A stretch of 64,000 nucleotides of DNA from Sporodiniella umbellata (lineage: Eukaryota; Mucoromycota; Mucoromycetes; Mucorales; Rhizopodaceae): assembly GCA_025677835.1 (NCBI GenBank), contig JAIXMR010000062.1:1-64000 (forward strand), in the 5' to 3' direction. Both the position numbers and the translations under genes were made by a program. The notes under the pieces are model-generated. The model made no database searches, had not been told where the DNA came from, and saw nothing but the letters and a program-made list of their open reading frames with translations. Of the stretch, positions 1 to 10,402 are shown piece by piece. Each line of letters opens with the position of its first letter. Within the stretch, counting starts at the first letter, position 1.

Positions 1-250
1 GGAAATCTTGACTTACCGTAATAACTTCAGCAATGACTTCGTTGTTTACAGGGTTATAAGAAGGAACAATAGGGCCAGAACCTTTCCACTCACCATCAAA
101 AACACCCTTGTTGTTTGTTTTGCTTAAACCGAGAGCGTCAAACACGCTCTTGTGTTTGTCGAAAGTTGACAACAAACGGAGAGAACGATAGTAAGGTGCC
201 TTAGTACGGCTTGCTTGAAGAAGTCTTGACGTTAATGATCTGGATAGCAT
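1..250 (-). CDS. ALDH7-type aldehyde dehydrogenase (antiquitin), 5' exon only
   Basis: Partial gene. Exon 1 is complement(17..250), exactly 78 codons from the ATG at 250. It ends at a GTAAGT donor on the minus strand, and the rest lies outside the window. The first ~30 residues are rich in Arg, Ser and Leu without acids, like a mitochondrial targeting peptide. The following residues (LGLSKTNNKGVFDGEWKGSG, then a PSYNPVNNEVIAEV stretch) match the N-terminus of ALDH7A1/antiquitin, which oxidises alpha-aminoadipic semialdehyde or related aldehydes with NAD+. The catalytic Cys and Glu are not in the window, so activity cannot be judged. Family assignment rests on this N-terminal block only. Confidence 0.75.
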   Translation of the reverse strand, partial: MLSRSLTSRLLQASRTKAPYYRSLRLLSTFDKHKSVFDALGLSKTNNKGVFDGEWKGSGPIVPSYNPVNNEVIAEVITVSQDF

Positions 251-351
251 TGATTAAGAACTAAACAAAGAAAAACACAACTGAAGAAAAAGAAAACAAA
301 AAAAAAAAGTGGAAACGCCTCTTGATCCTTTGTTTATTATTTCGTGAGTGT

Positions 352-360
352 CTATATAGA
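352..360 (-). promoter_or_regulatory. TATA-like element of the ALDH7 gene
   Basis: CTATATAGA on the minus strand lies about 100 bp upstream of the ALDH7 start codon at 250, with an A/T-rich leader between. Spacing fits a TATA box in fungi with 30-70 nt leaders. Transcription start is not visible from sequence. Confidence 0.4.
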
Positions 361-1702
361 GGACGTGGGAATAAAGCAAATTCCAATAGGAGCTGTGGCT
401 CGAAAAAATTGTTTTCGCTAAATAAAAAAAAATAGACGCTTGTGCAATGATTTGCAGACGTTTGTGTGAAAATACAGTCGCTCATTAAAATAGAATGTTT
501 GTCAAAATTTTGGAGCTCGCCGTAGCTCTCGGTAAAGATTTATAACTACATATTAAAGATTGTTTGCCTTAATTGAACATCATGTTTTGTTTGTATCAAT
601 AGGTTACCTTTTGAAACAGGTTGCTTTTTAAAATATTAGATTTTATAGCCTAGACCGAGCGGGTATGACTTGCGGATTTACCAAGCCTAATATTACTTTA
701 AATTTATTTGCAAATCCACCAAAGATTCTGTTTGGTTCTCTTTTGACAAAAAGTACTTAAAAAAATACCCAGAAGCTTCAAGGCTTTTCTTTGAGAACTC
801 CATGCCTCTTAATATTACTGGTTTGAATTGCTTTATAAGATCAACTTCGGGGAATTAGATCTATAGGTACTCACATTTGTATTCTTTTTTTACTTTTTTT
901 TTTCTTTTAAATATTAGCTCGTTTGTGTAATAGTGTTAACCATGTTAGCACACAGGCTTTATATATTCACGATCGTTCGAGGTATCTGAATTGTTTAAGA
1001 AGTATAAGCAGTAATTGTTAGTGAAAGCTCTTTTTTTTCTTTTTAGACTATGTTTGGTGATAGATATACTGACGGTTTAACTACTGATGTTTTCAACATA
1101 GTATTCTAGCGTTTGTAGTTAAGACAGCGAGAGGGTCAAACCTACTGCTTTTGAAGTTTATAAACGATACTCGACTTTTTTGTTTTAATAAAGTGCTACG
1201 ATTCATACTTTTATAGAAGTCCAAGCTAATTGCCGATACACAGTTCAAAAAAAAAAACTTATGTCCGATTTTAGGGTTTTCTCAGAAAACTTCACATCTA
1301 GCTTCAGCGGCACTATCCTTATTTCTTTTAACACTATAAAGAGCCACTTTTTTGAAAGTAAATAGAGTTCCTGATTGACTTATAAACTATCGTCTTCTCC
1401 ATTTGCAAGCAACAAAATTATAAGTTCAGTACTGATTAAAGATTGTCGTTCATAAGTTCAGCACAAAAGGTCTAGTGTTTTTCGTAGAGCTTCTTTCAGT
1501 TATCTTTTGGTGAGAAAAATATGTCTGATGTTAGTTTCACTGATCTTTTTTTATGTGTCAAAAGGGGCCAAAAAAGATTGAGATCTAGCCTGAACTTTTG
1601 TGCTGGAAAATTTTATATCCGTTAACCTATATCTGTTTTCTTGTGCCTTTGGTGTGCCTCTTTCATTTCACATTTGTTTGCTGAACTTTTCTGGGTTTGT
1701 GT

Positions 1703-2050
1703 AATATTTAGGAGTACTCTTTTCTATTGGTACAGGTAAGTCTCTCAATGAGACGACTTTTAACTTGATTTAAGACAATTAGAAAACTTAGTTGAGACAT
1801 TTTAGAAAAATCTTGGTGCGTTTTAGGAACAGATACAAGACAGACTAGTAAAACATCAAGACTACTTTAAAGCTATCTAAGATCCCCTATTTTTGCTGGC
1901 TGATGCAGAATAAACGATCTTGTTTGTTAAATCGAAACTATTTAGTAGGATTTTGAAAGGCTGCCTTAGCCAGAAATCTTAAATCGAGTTCAAAATCGTC
2001 TCATTGAGAAACTCACCTGTTCCAACAGAAAAGAGCACTTCTAAATATTT
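1703..2050. repeat. Imperfect inverted repeat, ~72-bp arms, ~200-bp spacer
   Basis: The plus strand at 1703-1774 and the reverse complement of 1978-2050 align without long gaps at roughly 85% identity by eye. Both hold an ACTCTTTTCTATTGG-like block followed by ACAGGTRAGT, then CTCAATGAGACGA and a GATTTAAGA end. The arms are old enough to have diverged. They could be the ends of a small non-autonomous element or a decayed inverted duplication. I could not identify terminal target-site duplications. Confidence 0.6.
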
Positions 2051-2574
2051 TTTCAAAAACTAGTACGTGCAACAAATAAACCTTAAAAAAAAAAAAAAGA
2101 GCTTGTACAGAGTGACTGGAATAAAAGCAGTACGCCTTTGCTGCGTTTTTCCAAAAAAAAAAAGGCCTATCTAACGAGACTCCTGTAAAGATATATAGAG
2201 CCAATATCTAAACGATAATGTAAAACATAGAAAACTCAAAGTACATACTTATCGGCTGCCTATAGAAATACTCGAAAAAAAAAGCTACTAGAAACTACTG
2301 AAACTACAGTATTTCTGTCAATATAATAAAAAAGAAAGTTGTCCTTTTGAAACACAAAGCCTCCTTGACAGCCAAATCTGGAGAGCCACTTTCAACTATA
2401 TACTCCCTTTTTTCTTAAGGTCTAAGGAAAGGAATTGTTTTGGGACAAAATATGGGTTTATTGCAACTAATTTTACGTTTTTGTAAGCGGGTTTTGTTGT
2501 TTTTTTTTTTTAGCCCAAAACTTTTTGAGGGGCTTTTTTTTCGGTCTGTTTCGTTTGGCGGTTATATGTTCTAT

Positions 2575-3183
2575 TTAGGAACTTGGTCTTCTAATGTGAC
2601 CTGAAGTTTAATATCATTCTTACGTCTTCCCCTTTTTTTTTGGTATTTACCAGATAAAATGCCTTGCTCAACCAACTTGCTGGCATCAGGCCTGTCTTGA
2701 ATCTTGTGCTCAAGATTGTTATGTAAAATATTTCTCTCGAGCTCAAACTTGCTTTTTTGAAGAGCAGGTGCAACTTCAGTAGGATCACCTACCCAGCTAT
2801 AAGTCACCTCATCCAACACATGTTATTTACCTTTTAAAATATTATGTTCGACCAGCTCTTCGGGTGATGGACGATGATCAATCTTGTGTCGAAGGTTATC
2901 TTCAATCTTGCGTCTCTCTAACTCATCTCTATGTTGTTGGATAGCAGGTGCCACTTTGGGGTCTTTAAAATAAAAACAGTTGGCAACGTGTTTTTCTAAA
3001 AGCACATGCTTTATTCTAGTTTAAATAGCGTTACCTTTAATGATGTTTCTGTCTACTAAGTCTTGTAAATCAGGACGGTGAGCCAACTGGGCTTCGAGTA
3101 CTTTGGCAGGATTCTCAGGTACAGCTAAAAAAACTGTTAAACGAAATCTTTATTACGCTATTTTGATTTTTCGGCTAACTCAT
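2575..3183 (-). CDS. RPEL-repeat protein (three RPEL motifs)
   Basis: Exons complement(2575..2600, 2651..2788, 2831..2962, 3035..3124, 3180..3183) give 129 aa. Three tandem RPEL motifs are visible: HRPDLQDLVDRNIIK, HRPSPEELVEHNILK and DRPDASKLVEQGILS, each followed by a Gly split by an intron. The two linkers share a GDPxxVAPA(I/L)Q start. RPEL motifs bind monomeric actin in the MRTF and Phactr families, so an actin-linked role is inferred. The first exon is only ATGA. The 3' end is uncertain: if the last 50-nt intron (2601..2650) is retained, the frame runs to 2571 and adds a basic tail, 147 aa in all. No SAP, leucine zipper or PP1-binding region is present, so this is an RPEL-only protein. 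It is divergently arranged with bS21m, 284 bp apart. Confidence 0.75.
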
Positions 3184-3212
3184 TTTTGTTTGTTTGTTTC
3201 TATCGAGTAGAA

Positions 3213-3245
3213 CTAAAATAAAATAAAATAAAATAAAAAAAAAAC
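3213..3245. repeat. AAAAT microsatellite and A-run in a divergent promoter
   Basis: About five tandem AAAAT units followed by an A-run, in the 284-bp spacer between the divergent RPEL and bS21m genes. Such rigid A-tracts often exclude nucleosomes at fungal promoters; that role is inferred. Confidence 0.5.
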
Positions 3246-3467
3246 TTAAAAAATTGCTTGTTTTTTTATATACGCTTATATGCACTGTATCATGTGGATT
3301 TTCATTTAACTTTTGGTGCTACAAACTTCTATTTTAATCGTTTTTTCACATTGCCTGATCAAGAGTTGAAAATCCGCCCTTACTTCAAATGGTGTGACTT
3401 GTTTTATTTAGAGCAAAAAAAAAAAAAGCAATTTCTACTCTTACCCCTACCTTTAACAACAATCAGC

Positions 3468-3872
3468 ATGTCAGCACTTCGATTGTTAAACTTTTCCAAA
3501 ACGGCAGCAAAACCATTACAATGGATTCGACCATTCGCCACAAAAAGTACTGATTCTTTCACTGCTGTAGCAGAAACACCTGCCATGCCTTCCGTCGTTA
3601 GCTCAGGTTTATTGCAAGCTAAAGAGTTGTCAACCTCGCTCGATCCCTATGTAGGCCGATCGATTGCTAACGTGCAAAACCCACTTCTTTCTTACCGTCG
3701 TTTGGGGAGCATTTTAGCTCAAAACAAAGTGCGAAAAGAGTTGCGTGCCAATGTGCGCTACGAAAAGCCTAATGTGACAAGGAGAAGAAAGGACATTGAG
3801 CGTAATAGAAGACTATTTGGAGCCATGATCAGTAAAAAGGTAGCGCTCATCATGCAAATGAAACAAAGGTAA
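3468..3872 (+). CDS. Mitochondrial small-subunit ribosomal protein bS21m (MRP21-like)
   Basis: Single exon, 134 aa. The open frame extends upstream to 3258, but that part is T-rich leader. The ATG at 3468 starts a Ser/Thr/Arg-rich presequence (MSALRLLNFSKTAAK...), as expected for mitochondrial import. The C-terminal third (NVRYEKPNVTRRRKDIERNR, then a RLFGAMISKKVALIM stretch) carries the basic bS21 signature found in MRPS21 and yeast Mrp21. bS21m sits on the small-subunit platform and helps mRNA binding. The long linker between presequence and bS21 domain is usual in fungi. Start choice is supported by the presequence and by loss of composition similarity upstream. Confidence 0.82.
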   Translation: MSALRLLNFSKTAAKPLQWIRPFATKSTDSFTAVAETPAMPSVVSSGLLQAKELSTSLDPYVGRSIANVQNPLLSYRRLGSILAQNKVRKELRANVRYEKPNVTRRRKDIERNRRLFGAMISKKVALIMQMKQR

Positions 3873-4071
3873 TTTTATTTTGTTTCTAGTTGATAAGTAA
3901 AATACTAAACATATAAATATAGAGGAATGTAATTGATCAAAAAACAAAAACGTATGAGAGTATGTGGGTGTATATTAATAACAATAAAAAAAAAAAGAAA
4001 CAAAACAAAGAGCATTTTCTACATCCTGTTATGTATGTATGTATAAATTTGTGCGTAGATTAAAGTGGGAT

Positions 4072-4079
<8 letters not shown>

Positions 4080-4103
<24 letters not shown>
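4080..4103. repeat. Poly(A) tract between convergent genes
   Basis: A run of more than 20 A sits just beyond the exostosin stop codon, in the tail-to-tail spacer with bS21m. On the minus strand it is a T-run directly after the stop, so it may act as an efficiency element for termination of the exostosin transcript. Confidence 0.5.
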
Positions 4104-4106
<3 letters not shown>

Positions 4107-4109
4107 CAA

Positions 4110-5369
4110 TTAGTAGCCTAACTTGAGGTTGACGGGATTATTTAAGCCTTCCATACGACACAGATCGCGTACAATAAAATGCCATGCATCCATTTCTAGA
4201 CCAACACGACGACCGTACTCCCATAGATTTTTTCGTTTAAATTCATAAGTCGCATCATCGATATTTCTCAATATCTCGTCCAAGCGATGAACTTCTGCAC
4301 GTCTTACACGAACAATAAAGGAGTCCCAATCGACATCAAATTCAAAAGGCTCTATAATGCCATCCGCAATAACAACCGGAACAACACCAAAGGCTATAAA
4401 CTCCCATATACGGGTGGTATCCAAGGTCCAACCCATAGGACTCAAACCATATTTAGATCGAGCCAGCTTCTGTAAGTACTCATCGTCACCCACTATGTTT
4501 CCAATTTCGTAACCAGGGTAATGGGCAAAGTGTTGAAAGAAGAGCGATCGAATTCCATTGGAGTATTCGTTTTCAGGCTTTGTATCCACACAGCAGCCTT
4601 GGAAGAGAGCAAATATATCGCGTGTACCATGTTTGGGTTGTCCTACCAAATCTAAATAGTCTTGTGGGTTGACTCGAAGATGGTTCAGCACGCGAGTAGC
4701 TGAAGGGATCACAATATCGCGATGGTAACGGTGTCGGCTCATCCATTTAGATCTCTTATCGCCTACGGTTTTTAGGAAGATTGCATTTTGAAAACGTGCG
4801 TGATCTTCGTAATAGGTGAATACTTTGTCCATGGGATGAATCATTATATGATTTTTTCCATCAGTCCGATTCCAATAGGGTTGATCTTGAATTACAAAAT
4901 CCAAAAGAGGTTTTACATACTTGGAATCCACTTCGCAACGCTCATCCCAATTCCAGTTGTTGATGCTCCAGCAGTTGTAAAGATAGCAGCTTCCAAAGAA
5001 AGGGATAAAAAAGAAATCAGCTTCTTCGGGATTTTCGGTAACATAATACTTGTAAAATGGGTTGTTGGGATCTGTTAATTGATTGTGCAGAATAATTTCT
5101 GAGTTATAGTTCGATATGTGACATGTTTGTTCTTGAACTGATTTAGAAACTTGAATGTTTTCTGGTGCTTTGTAAACGTAGATTTTGGGTTGACAGAAAG
5201 CCTGTTCTATAGGAGTGGGCCAATAAGAGGGTAAATCTCGTACAGGCAAAGGTGGTGCAGGAGTAGCTGGTGTACCTCTTGCTTGAAAGAAAATAAAAGT
5301 TGCAAGTGTGACGCTAATACCAACTAGTAAAAGAATGTACCTCTTGTTCAATTTTAGAATGGTACTCAT
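4110..5369 (-). CDS. Exostosin-family (GT47-like) type II membrane glycosyltransferase
   Basis: Intronless, 419 aa. A short cytosolic head and one membrane span (about residues 10-30, KRYILLLVGISVTLATFIFF) predict a Golgi type II protein. A Pro-rich stem (PATPAPPLPV) follows. The lumenal part has the exostosin pattern: PKIYVYKAPENI near residue 62, an EEADFFFIPFFGSC block, and the C-terminal ARSKYGLSPMGWTLDTTRIW with EFIAFGVVPVVIADGIIEPF, which corresponds to the nucleotide-sugar-binding half of GT47 enzymes. Fungal GT47 substrates are mostly unknown. In a mucoralean, wall glucuronans would be a candidate, but that is a guess. Length fits the family and nothing is missing. It is transcribed towards bS21m, with 237 bp between the stop codons. 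Confidence 0.8.
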   Translation of the reverse strand: MSTILKLNKRYILLLVGISVTLATFIFFQARGTPATPAPPLPVRDLPSYWPTPIEQAFCQPKIYVYKAPENIQVSKSVQEQTCHISNYNSEIILHNQLTDPNNPFYKYYVTENPEEADFFFIPFFGSCYLYNCWSINNWNWDERCEVDSKYVKPLLDFVIQDQPYWNRTDGKNHIMIHPMDKVFTYYEDHARFQNAIFLKTVGDKRSKWMSRHRYHRDIVIPSATRVLNHLRVNPQDYLDLVGQPKHGTRDIFALFQGCCVDTKPENEYSNGIRSLFFQHFAHYPGYEIGNIVGDDEYLQKLARSKYGLSPMGWTLDTTRIWEFIAFGVVPVVIADGIIEPFEFDVDWDSFIVRVRRAEVHRLDEILRNIDDATYEFKRKNLWEYGRRVGLEMDAWHFIVRDLCRMEGLNNPVNLKLGY

Positions 5370-8079
5370 TAAAATTTTTCTTTAAAAAAGAAAAGATTTG
5401 CTATAATTGTAACACATAAATTCGGCGGGAAAATCTTTTCTTAGATAAGCTTTACTTTACTCAGTGGTCACTTGTTGCTGAAGTATATTGAGCTACTGTC
5501 ATCGGACATCTCAAGAAACTACCAATAGCCTTAAATACTATTTTTTAGAAAAAATACACACATATACACCACACACAAAGCACACCTTCAGAAAATACTT
5601 TTAGAAATACGATTAAAGAGAGCTTATCAAGCTTTGTTTCACTTTTCCGCCAAATGCATATCCCTTGTACTCCCTTTTTTTTACTGAAACTACTCAATTC
5701 ATTTGTATTTATAAGATTCTGTCCCCAATTGTTTTAAAACATAGTAGAACCAGTCAAATTCACCAATAATGATTTTTAGGTTGTTTGATACGTTTATTGT
5801 TTTTTTTTTTTTTTTTTTTGTAATACAGCAAACAGTATTTACTATCATTTTATATATGATAGTTTACTATTTAAGTACAAAAATGAAAAGAATTCAAGGG
5901 CGACTTGATCAAAAAGTAAAAAGTAGTATTAAAATTAGTATACTTCTTTTTTTCTTCTTTCTCTATAAAAAATGCGATTTTTTTTTCTTTTTCCATTGCT
6001 TCTTTTATCTATATCAGCAGCGCCCATATACCGCCCTTTCAAAATACATAATGTGCAAGGACCAATAGTGGCTGATGATCATCTAGGCCGATTCCTTCGA
6101 GGTATGACGGGTGTTTTTTGGACTTCTTTGGAAAAGTTTTGATTCCTACACTCTTTAAAATACATACAAAATAAAATAAAATTCTAGACAGTCGCATTCC
6201 ACTATAGTTTTTTGCTGTTGTTTTCTGTAAATCGAAATAGTTTTCTTTGTTTATACAAAAAGCTTCGGGAGCTAGAACAATAGCAACACCTTTGGCCACA
6301 TTACAATACCAAATTGCTTATGGCTTTTGAGTTAAAAAAAAAAGAGAAGGAGAGTTGACAGTATAGAAGCCATTTAATACTCCCAAAATTCAAAAAAAAA
6401 AAAAAATGCAGCTATGTTTTTGCTTCATTGGGTTTGACAAAAAACAATAGACAGGGGAAATAGATTCGATTGATTATAGAATTTGTTTTCTCAGGGAAGT
6501 TTGTGAACGGTTAAACTTTCCTGTTCAAAACAAACTACATTAAAGGCTATTAAAGTCACTCTTTTTGGGAGCAGGTAATTAGTAAAATGCTTTTTAAGCT
6601 TATTTGGGCAGTATACCTTAGACTATTAGTCAAAAATCTCTTGCACCAAACCCTAGAGCTTGTTTTGACTGAATACTCTTGCTTTGATCGACAAATAACT
6701 AGTTTTCAAAAACAGAAAATTCTTTGTTATTTGTCTGTTTGTTTTTCACATAGATTTTTAGGACTTTATCCAAAACGCCCAGAGGCTTAAACAAGTCATC
6801 TTTCGCTTGTATATGAAGTTAAGCTGTTTGAGACGCTTTTTATTTTTGTTGTTGACTTTGCGTTACTGAGCATTCATAAACATTAAACTCTCATTGAAAA
6901 CACTTCGTTTTCATTGTACTTGTTTTTAGGCCATAAAATAAAGTGCGAATAACAGAAACTGGAAACCCAAACCAAGTGAGCAATAATCAATCATCTGATG
7001 TGAACGGTGAAAGTCACCATATCACTAACGATACATTATAAACTTTTTATATAGTCTCAGACGATACATTTGTATAAACAAACAAAAAAAAGCTGCAGTT
7101 CATTGCTCAGCCAACCACGCCAATTAAACTTTTGTAACAGTCCTTAACTTTTACTATTGCAATCCAAGTAAGCCCTTCTATTTTTCTTAAGATTGAATAC
7201 AAAAGTAAGTAAAATTCAAAGAAAAAAGAAAGGTAGTGGAAAAGGGTGTATATATACCCAGTCTCTAACCAGTTTATCCCACTTTTTTTTTTTTTTTTGG
7301 TTTTTCGGAACGGTAGCAAAACCAAGAGTAGACCTTATTTCAGACTCAAAAAGTAACACCTGCCCTTTTGAAATCCAGCTGCACTTGACGTTGTGCCTAA
7401 ATATACATCAAAAGCCTTATACCCTTAGTCATTAAGCTACATTTAGAAAATTACCTTTTGGACAAATAGAAAATACTAGTGACACGTTTTGTTTGATGGA
7501 TACATTTCCCTTAGATGTAGTTACGGCACGTGGGTTGATTGATATAATTCAACTTGTTTCTGGAATAACAAAGCTTCTTCTTTTTCTTTGTGTATCTTTA
7601 TTGCGATTTCACAGTATGGTTTACCTTGTTTTTTGACATTGAAATTGTCAGCCTTGAAGCGTGATCTGTGTACAAAAGGCGCTTGGAAATGTCATTTGAA
7701 ATGGGATTTCGGAGATAATTAACCTTTTATTTAAGCTTAAGTCTAGAAAAAACACTTGACAACTTTTTTGTATAAAAAAATTAAGACAAAAAGGGCGTAT
7801 GTAGCCGAGTAGCACCAAAAAATATTACAAAAAGTATCCTAGTCAATCTACGCGTCTTCTTTATTTCTCAAAAAAAGAAAGTGAAAAGTAAAGAGAAAGG
7901 GCAACAAATTTATATTTGGCAAAAATTAAAGAGGGATGGAAGTTTCCTAATAAAGCAATTTTATATTTAACAAATAGAGAATACAAACACATACACCCCT
8001 TTTCCTTTCTCTGTCTCTTATTTCTTTTTTTTTTCTTTTACTTTGTTTTCTTTTTTCTTTATTTCTATACTAAAAGGAG
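5370..8079. other. 2.7-kb gene-poor spacer
   Basis: No supportable gene. Open frames here (for example 5769-6068, 6039-6299, 6587-6790) lack family similarity, are short, and owe much of their length to T or A runs. The right end (about 7850-8079) is the C/T-rich leader of the KIN1-type kinase. A segment near 6555-6580 loosely resembles the arm of the inverted repeat at 1703-1774, which hints at a dispersed decayed repeat family; this is weak. Confidence 0.45.
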
Positions 8080-10300
8080 ATGGCCATGGCTCCTTCTACA
8101 TTACAACCCATTACAGAAGTGACTGTGAATCGCAATAAATCAGTGCGGCATCAAGTTCAACAGGTTGGTAACTATGTAATTTACAAGAAAACACTGGGCT
8201 CAGGTAGCATGGGTACTGTCAAGCTAGCAGAGTCTCTTTCGCCTAAAGACCACCACTTAGTAAGCGCTTATCTTTGATATTACTTATTTATGTACCCTAC
8301 AGTATGCAGTCAAAATCATGCCAAAAATCAACCTTGATCTACCTATATCCAACGAAAACAACAAAGACCCTAAGGATACACCAATAGAGAGAGAACAACG
8401 TACGATTCGAGAAATGGCTATTATGCATCTATTGCGTCACCCCAATATCTGTCAGCTAAAAGAGTGGGTTGTTCATGGAGATTCTTACTATATGTTTCTG
8501 GAATATATTGAGGGCGGACAGCTATTGGATTATATTATTAGTCATGGAAAGCTTAGAGAAAAACTGGCCAGGAAATTTGCAAGACAGATTGTGAGTGCAT
8601 TAGGTAAGGCCCGTCCCTTTTTTTTTTCGTCTTTCAGAAAGAAAAGATCAAGGCAAACCAAAAAAAAATAAAAACGAAATAAAAGTACACTACCTTACCC
8701 TTTATTATCAGACTATTGCCACAGAAACTCTATTGTCCATCGAGACTTGAAGATTGAAAACATTTTGATCACAAAAAACGAAGAAATTAAGATTATCGAC
8801 TTTGGATTATCCAATATTTACTCGCCTGGTCGGCTACTAAATACATTTTGTGGCTCACTTTATTTTGCTGCACCTGAATTATTGCAAGCTAGGCATTACA
8901 CAGGACCAGAGGTAGACGTGTGGAGTTTTGGAGTGGTACTTTATGTCTTGGTCTGTGGACGAGTACCTTTTGACGATACAAGTCTTCCAGCCTTACATCA
9001 AAAGATTAAGGAAGGACAAGTAGAATACCCTGACCACCTTAGCAAAGGTACAAACGTAGTTTGTTGACTATCTAAATAACACATCTAGAATGTATCGATT
9101 TGCTATCTAAGATTCTGGTGGTAAACCCTGCCAAGAGAGGCACTATGTCTTTTGTTATCAATCATCCATGGATCAATAGAGGATATGATGACATGATTTC
9201 TAATCACTTACCTCATCGCCATCCATTGCATGACATAGACCAACAAGTTGTACAAGGTATGCAAGGATTTGGGCTGGGAACGCCTGAACGGATCGCCTAT
9301 AAACTACAGAGAATTATCCAGTCCCCAGAGTACCAGTTTGCCGCTCAACTTATCGACCAAAACTACCCTCATCCCGAAAAGAACGATACACGGTGGCGTC
9401 GTTCAGTTAAACGACAGACAAGGGCAAAGGAAGAGGACGATCCGCAGACTTTACCTGCTGTATACAATCCACTCGTCAGTATCTACTATCTTGTCCAAGA
9501 AAGACGTGAGCTAGACGCCACTCTTGCGCTACTTCAAAGTGAAGGATATCAGTCACCTGTTCAGCTAGGTAGATCAGCCAGCACATCGCTTTCTAAATCA
9601 ACCAAGGATAGCGCAAGTCAGTTGATGCGACGCAAAACAGAGCGTGTCGCGCCATCTCATACACGCCATGCGTTACAAGACTGGGCAGCGCCCGCTCATC
9701 ACTCCAGTGAAAAACCTGTCAAATCTACTACAAATTTAATCAAGCGAAGTAAAAGCGCAGCCAAGAGACTGGGCGCGATGTTACCTTCGCGAAGCCATGA
9801 GTCTATTGAAGATGTGTCACTCAAACAAAAGACAATGAATATTCTGAGATCAAACTCTCTCAATTATCGCTCAAGGCATAAAGAAGAAAAACATACGGAA
9901 GAAGGTATTGTGTTGGGGTAGTTAGGCTTTTACTGACTTTTGATGTTCAGGGCTTCATAAGATGACTAATCCTAAGAGCTTATTCAACTTCAACAGACGT
10001 CACCTATTTAAAATATCTGCTAATGAAATGATGACTTATGTAGAGGATATATTGCATAAAATGAACATAAGATATACCATTGTGGAGCCTTTTTTAGTAC
10101 AGTGTGACTATTCGTTTAGTCCAGATGAAGTACTGATAGATCAAGGTCATGTTAAATTTAATCTGATGATATACCAAGCAAGATGGGCCGGGGGAAGACT
10201 GGGCATTAAAATTACAGAGGGAGACAGTGGCTTCGATAACGTCAAAGAATCCATTTATCATGATTTATTAAACGATCTAAATTCGTTGATCAAGACCTAA
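8080..10300 (+). CDS. KIN1/KIN2-type (PAR-1/MARK family) Ser/Thr kinase, copy 1
   Basis: Exons 8080..8259, 8303..8603, 8712..9047, 9089..9904, 9951..10300; 660 aa. Kinase domain about residues 31-295: Gly loop GSGSMG (40-45), Lys64 in [14 protein letters not shown] (catalytic Asp172), DFG (190-192), and the activation loop [12 protein letters not shown], typical of fungal Kin1/Kin2. A basic, Ser-rich linker follows. The last ~110 residues resemble a KA1 lipid-binding fold ([20 protein letters not shown]). Kin1/Kin2 kinases act at the cortex in polarity, exocytosis and septation. At 660 aa it is shorter than yeast Kin1, mainly in the linker and N-terminus. Two start codons lie six bases apart (8080, 8086). 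A paralogue is at 60965-62992. The SNF2 gene starts 102 bp downstream. Confidence 0.92.
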
Positions 10301-10402
10301 GCGTGCCTTCCAAATAAATTAATGTTTAAAAGTACGTCTTTTTTTTTTTTTTTTTTTGTTTTTTGTTATTTTCATCTTTTTTCTTTTCTTTTCAAGAGAA
10401 CG

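Larger units (their letters stand above)
251..2570. other. Gene-poor spacer with an inverted repeat
   Basis: No convincing coding region; open frames are short and rich in Phe/Lys from T and A runs. The proximal part (251-450) is the promoter and leader of the ALDH7 gene. The only clear structure is an imperfect inverted repeat, arms about 1703-1774 and 1978-2050. The rest may be decayed repeat sequence, but I recognise no transposase or reverse transcriptase remnant. Confidence 0.5.

Noticed and set aside
5769..6299. Open frames in the 5.4-8.1 kb spacer
   Set aside because: Length comes from T and A runs; no splice partners, no domains, composition unlike real exons here.
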